Assembly: GCA_023487865.1 (NCBI GenBank)
Contig: JAMDBG010000176.1
Coordinates: forward strand, 1-7,802
Direction: 5' to 3'
Length of the DNA: 7,802 nt
Origin: Deltaproteobacteria bacterium
GTDB taxonomy: Bacteria; Desulfobacterota; Syntrophia; Syntrophales; UBA5619
Shown here: in pieces, positions 5,405-7,802 of the stretch
How the letters are laid out: each line of letters opens with the position of its first letter
Numbering within the stretch: position 1 is the first letter of the stretch
Notes under the pieces: generated by a model
Seen by the model: the letters and a program-made list of their open reading frames with translations, nothing else
What the model was told of the DNA's origin: nothing
The model's database searches: none
Made by a program: the position numbers and the translations under genes

Positions 5405-6553
5405 ATGAAACTCGCACGGATCCTGTTCATTTTTTTTCTGGCACTGATTTTCCTGTTGCCGTCTCACGCCGGAACGGTGGAACCGGGCGCGTCCGCTGGG
5501 AAAGCGCCACACGTATCGGATCACTTCGACGGTCAGTTGTACTTCAACCCCGGTGCGCATCCATCCCCGCCGGCATTGGGACAGGGGCAAAGACGCAGCC
5601 GTTTCGGATGGGTGTGGCGGTGGATTTTGGGGCCCGGATGGCCGGAGTGGTCGGAAGTAAGGGATATTACACCGGGCGCACCTCCCGTCGACCGGGTTCC
5701 GAAGGGCTCTGTCTTGATTACCCCTGTCGGTCACGCCACTTTTCTCATCCAGATGGACGGGTTGAACATCCTGACCGATCCCATCTGGTCGGAGCGGTGC
5801 AGTCCGGTCCCCTGGGCCGGTCCCAGGCGGCACAGGAGTCCGGGCATCCGTTTTGAGGACCTGCCGCCTATCGATGTCGTACTGGTGTCCCACAATCACT
5901 ACGATCATCTCGACCTGCCGACGCTGACACGTCTTGCGGAAAAAGGCGTTCCACGCTCCATCGTCCCGCTCGGCAATCTCGATCTCATCCAGGACGCCGG
6001 TTTCCCCCATTCGGATGAGCTTGACTGGTGGCAGTCGGTCCGGTTGTCCGGCGATGTGACGGTCACCCTCGTTCCGGCGCGGCACTTTTCCTCACGCACC
6101 CTTTGGGACCGCAACAAGACCCTCTGGGGCGGATTTGTCGTCTCCGGTCCGTCGGGGAACGTTTTCCATGCCGGGGACACGGGTTATGGCCCCCATTTCC
6201 AGGAGATTGCGCGCCGCTTCGCACCGATCCGCGCGGCACTCCTTCCCATCGCACCCTTCCGGCCGAGGCAATCGACAGACACTCTGACGATCCATTATTC
6301 CAGTGTCCACATGGGGCCGGCCGATGCAGTCCAGGCGCACCTGGATCTGGATGCGCAAGTGAGCATCGCGGCTCACTATCAGGTATTCCAGCTCGGGGCG
6401 GACGGATTTGACGACGCGGTGAAGGAACTTGCATCGACACTGCAGGAACGCGATCTGAAACCCGAAGCCTTCCTCACACCGGTCCCGGGCCAGACCATTG
6501 ACCCGGCCACACCCTACAGCGGAAGTTACGGTTTGTTGAGCCTTGCGAAGTGA
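5405..6553 (+). CDS. Exported metallo-beta-lactamase-fold hydrolase, NAPE-PLD/RomA-like
   Basis: A 382-aa metallohydrolase of the branch containing N-acyl-phosphatidylethanolamine phospholipase D and bacterial RomA-like proteins. The N-terminus has a basic MKLAR, a hydrophobic core to about residue 18, and a likely signal peptidase I site after SHA (21-22). It has no lipobox cysteine and no twin arginine, so Sec export to the periplasm is predicted. HFDGxxxFNP (40-49) is the N-terminal signature of this branch. All metal ligands expected from human NAPE-PLD have counterparts: SHNHYDH (His163, His165, Asp167, His168), PARHFSS (His227), AGDTG (Asp258) and AAHYQ (His324). The enzyme should therefore be an active two-zinc phosphodiesterase-type hydrolase; a phospholipid or lipid-linked substrate is inference. 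The ATG is 6 nt after the PBP1A stop and lacks any Shine-Dalgarno, so initiation probably depends on ribosomes ending PBP1A. It is the last gene of the operon. It could instead be another small-molecule phosphodiesterase of the UlaG-like group. Confidence 0.9.
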   Translation: MKLARILFIFFLALIFLLPSHAGTVEPGASAGKAPHVSDHFDGQLYFNPGAHPSPPALGQGQRRSRFGWVWRWILGPGWPEWSEVRDITPGAPPVDRVPKGSVLITPVGHATFLIQMDGLNILTDPIWSERCSPVPWAGPRRHRSPGIRFEDLPPIDVVLVSHNHYDHLDLPTLTRLAEKGVPRSIVPLGNLDLIQDAGFPHSDELDWWQSVRLSGDVTVTLVPARHFSSRTLWDRNKTLWGGFVVSGPSGNVFHAGDTGYGPHFQEIARRFAPIRAALLPIAPFRPRQSTDTLTIHYSSVHMGPADAVQAHLDLDAQVSIAAHYQVFQLGADGFDDAVKELASTLQERDLKPEAFLTPVPGQTIDPATPYSGSYGLLSLAK

Positions 6554-6600
6554 GGTGCAACGGCGGTCCCTTCTGAACCGAACGACAGAAGACGGCCTGC

Positions 6601-7802
6601 CTATTCGGTGTTTCTGAAATTTGCGGGATTGAGCTTGTGTTTGTTCAAAAGGGCGTAGAAATCGGCCCGGTATTTGCCGGCAAGTTCCGCTGCATCGCTT
6701 ACATTCCCTTTGCAGACCTGCAGGAGATTGATCAGATAGTTTCTTTCAAACGTGCTTTTTGCTTCCTTTAAAGATTTCAGCGGTTCCGGCGCCGAAGAAG
6801 GTCGGGACGGGAGGATATACTCTTCGGTAATGTACTCCTGCGGCGTCATGGCCATCGCAGACTCGACCGTGTTCTCAAGTTCACGAATATTTCCCGGCCA
6901 GTCATAGAGCATGAGCTTCTTCATGGCATCGGGCAGCACGCCCTTTATGGCCTTCTTCATCCGGTCATTGTATTTCTTCAGAAAATGGTCGACAAGGGGC
7001 TGTATATCCTCCCGCCTTTCCCGCAGAGGGGGGAGCTGGATCGGAATGACATGGATCCGGTAGTAAAGGTCATGGCGGAAGAGGCCTTTTTTCACCTCCT
7101 CCTCCAGATCCTTGTTGGTGGCGACGATCACTCTGACGTCAACCTCGACCAGCTTTTCGCTTCCCACCGGGTAAAATTGCCGCTCCTGAAGTACCCTGAG
7201 GACCTTGGCCTGGATGGTCAGGGACATGTCGCCGATCTCATCCAGCAGGAGCGTACCCGTGTGAGCCTGGGCGAAAGAGCCCCTCGCGCTTTGCGTTGCC
7301 CCGGTAAAGGCCCCTCTTTCATGGCCGAAGAGCTTGCTTTCCAGAAGGGTTTCGGGTATGGCCGCGCAATTCAAAGCGATGAAGGGCTTATCCTTCCTGC
7401 CGCTTGCCAGATGAATCGCTTTTGCGATCAATTCCTTTCCGGTGCCGCTTTCTCCCTGGATATAAACCGTTGAATCACTGTCGGCGATTCTGGAGACGGT
7501 TTCCAATACCCTCTGCATCTTCTCGCTTCTGGTGACGATGTTGCCAAAATCATATTCTTCTTCCAGCAGGATCTTCAGCCGTCGTATTTCCCCATGGAGC
7601 ACCCTGTTTTCCAGCGCTTTTTCCATCTGGAGGAGCAGATCCTGCGCGTCAAACGGCTTTGTGACATAACTGTAAGCCCCCCGTTTAATGGCTTCAACGG
7701 CGCTTTCGATGGTTCCATGCGCGGTGAGGATAATGACGGGAAGATCGGGAAAGAGGAGATGAAGTTTTTGCATCAGCGAGATGCCGTCGCCCCGTTCCAG
7801 TT
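6601..7802 (-). CDS. Sigma-54-dependent response regulator, GlrR/QseF-like (N-terminus beyond right edge)
   Basis: A cytoplasmic two-component transcription activator. The receiver domain is incomplete: the phosphorylated Asp lies outside the window, but DGISLM, ILTAHG with the conserved Thr, and TKPF with the conserved Lys are present. Numbering from the in-frame Met at 7773, the AAA+ domain has Walker A GESGTGKE (107-114), the sigma-54-contact loop GAFTGA (154-159), Walker B LLLDEIGD (175-182), the arginine-finger region FRHDLYYR (232-239) and WPGNIRELEN (292-301). All are intact, so it should be a working activator of RpoN promoters. The C-terminal Fis-like helix-turn-helix includes KGNVSDAAELAG, then DFYALLNKHKL, very like the end of E. 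coli GlrR (KGNVTHAARMAG, EFYKLLSRHEL). The Met at 7773 is internal to the receiver and not the true start. The gene is convergent with the hydrolase gene, 47 nt away. A partner kinase is presumably upstream, outside the window. Base composition is visibly less GC-rich than the neighbours. Confidence 0.95.
   Translation of the reverse strand, partial: LERGDGISLMQKLHLLFPDLPVIILTAHGTIESAVEAIKRGAYSYVTKPFDAQDLLLQMEKALENRVLHGEIRRLKILLEEEYDFGNIVTRSEKMQRVLETVSRIADSDSTVYIQGESGTGKELIAKAIHLASGRKDKPFIALNCAAIPETLLESKLFGHERGAFTGATQSARGSFAQAHTGTLLLDEIGDMSLTIQAKVLRVLQERQFYPVGSEKLVEVDVRVIVATNKDLEEEVKKGLFRHDLYYRIHVIPIQLPPLRERREDIQPLVDHFLKKYNDRMKKAIKGVLPDAMKKLMLYDWPGNIRELENTVESAMAMTPQEYITEEYILPSRPSSAPEPLKSLKEAKSTFERNYLINLLQVCKGNVSDAAELAGKYRADFYALLNKHKLNPANFRNTE

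Noticed and set aside
5405..5470. Twin-arginine signal on the hydrolase, given the adjacent Tat genes
   Set aside because: The N-terminus reads MKLARIL with no adjacent arginines and a strongly hydrophobic core, which is a Sec-type signal.
4472..6085. A 537-codon open frame on the minus strand, antisense to PBP1A and the hydrolase gene
   Set aside because: Both sense genes are full length with intact catalytic motifs; the antisense product has no recognisable domain. Considered a GC-driven shadow.
6570..6591. CTTCTG/CAGAAG inverted repeat with a 10-nt loop in the convergent gap, as a bidirectional terminator
   Set aside because: Only 6 bp of mixed composition with a long loop and no U-tract on either side; too weak to call, although the position would suit a terminator.

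Overview
The window looks like chromosomal DNA from a Gram-negative bacterium of moderately high GC. Hand counts of a few lines give about 60% G+C over most of it. The mix of genes is a GatCAB tRNA amidotransferase, an HDAC-type deacetylase, a minimal TatB/TatC pair, a short PBP1A and a sigma-54 response regulator. This fits a deltaproteobacterial (Desulfobacterota-like) lineage. That placement is an inference from gene types and style, not from a marker gene. There are no mobile elements, CRISPR arrays, tRNAs or rRNAs.

Layout. (1) Positions 1-1988, minus strand: a likely operon reading leftward, HDAC-family deacetylase > gatC > gatA; gatA runs off the left edge and gatB is not in view. (2) Positions 1989-2192: a divergent intergenic region of about 200 bp with a good sigma-70-like promoter facing right and a 14-bp inverted repeat. 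(3) Positions 2193-6553, plus strand: a tightly packed operon, tatB-like > tatC > PBP1A > exported metallo-beta-lactamase-fold hydrolase. The gaps are 30 nt, a 4-nt overlap, and 6 nt. (4) Positions 6554-6600: a short convergent gap. (5) Positions 6601-7802, minus strand: a sigma-54-dependent response regulator resembling GlrR/QseF, whose N-terminus is cut by the right edge.

How the genes work together. gatC and gatA encode two subunits of the enzyme that amidates mischarged Glu-tRNA(Gln) and/or Asp-tRNA(Asn). The deacetylase ahead of them may share their transcript. The rightward operon is an envelope module: Tat protein export (TatB-like plus TatC), peptidoglycan synthesis (bifunctional PBP1A), and a Sec-exported NAPE-PLD-like metallohydrolase that may act on envelope lipids. 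The regulator resembles a family that in enterobacteria responds to the envelope, but no target is visible here.

Most of the window is housekeeping. The most promising lead is the last gene of the Tat/PBP operon, an exported NAPE-PLD-like hydrolase that seems to depend on translational coupling to PBP1A.
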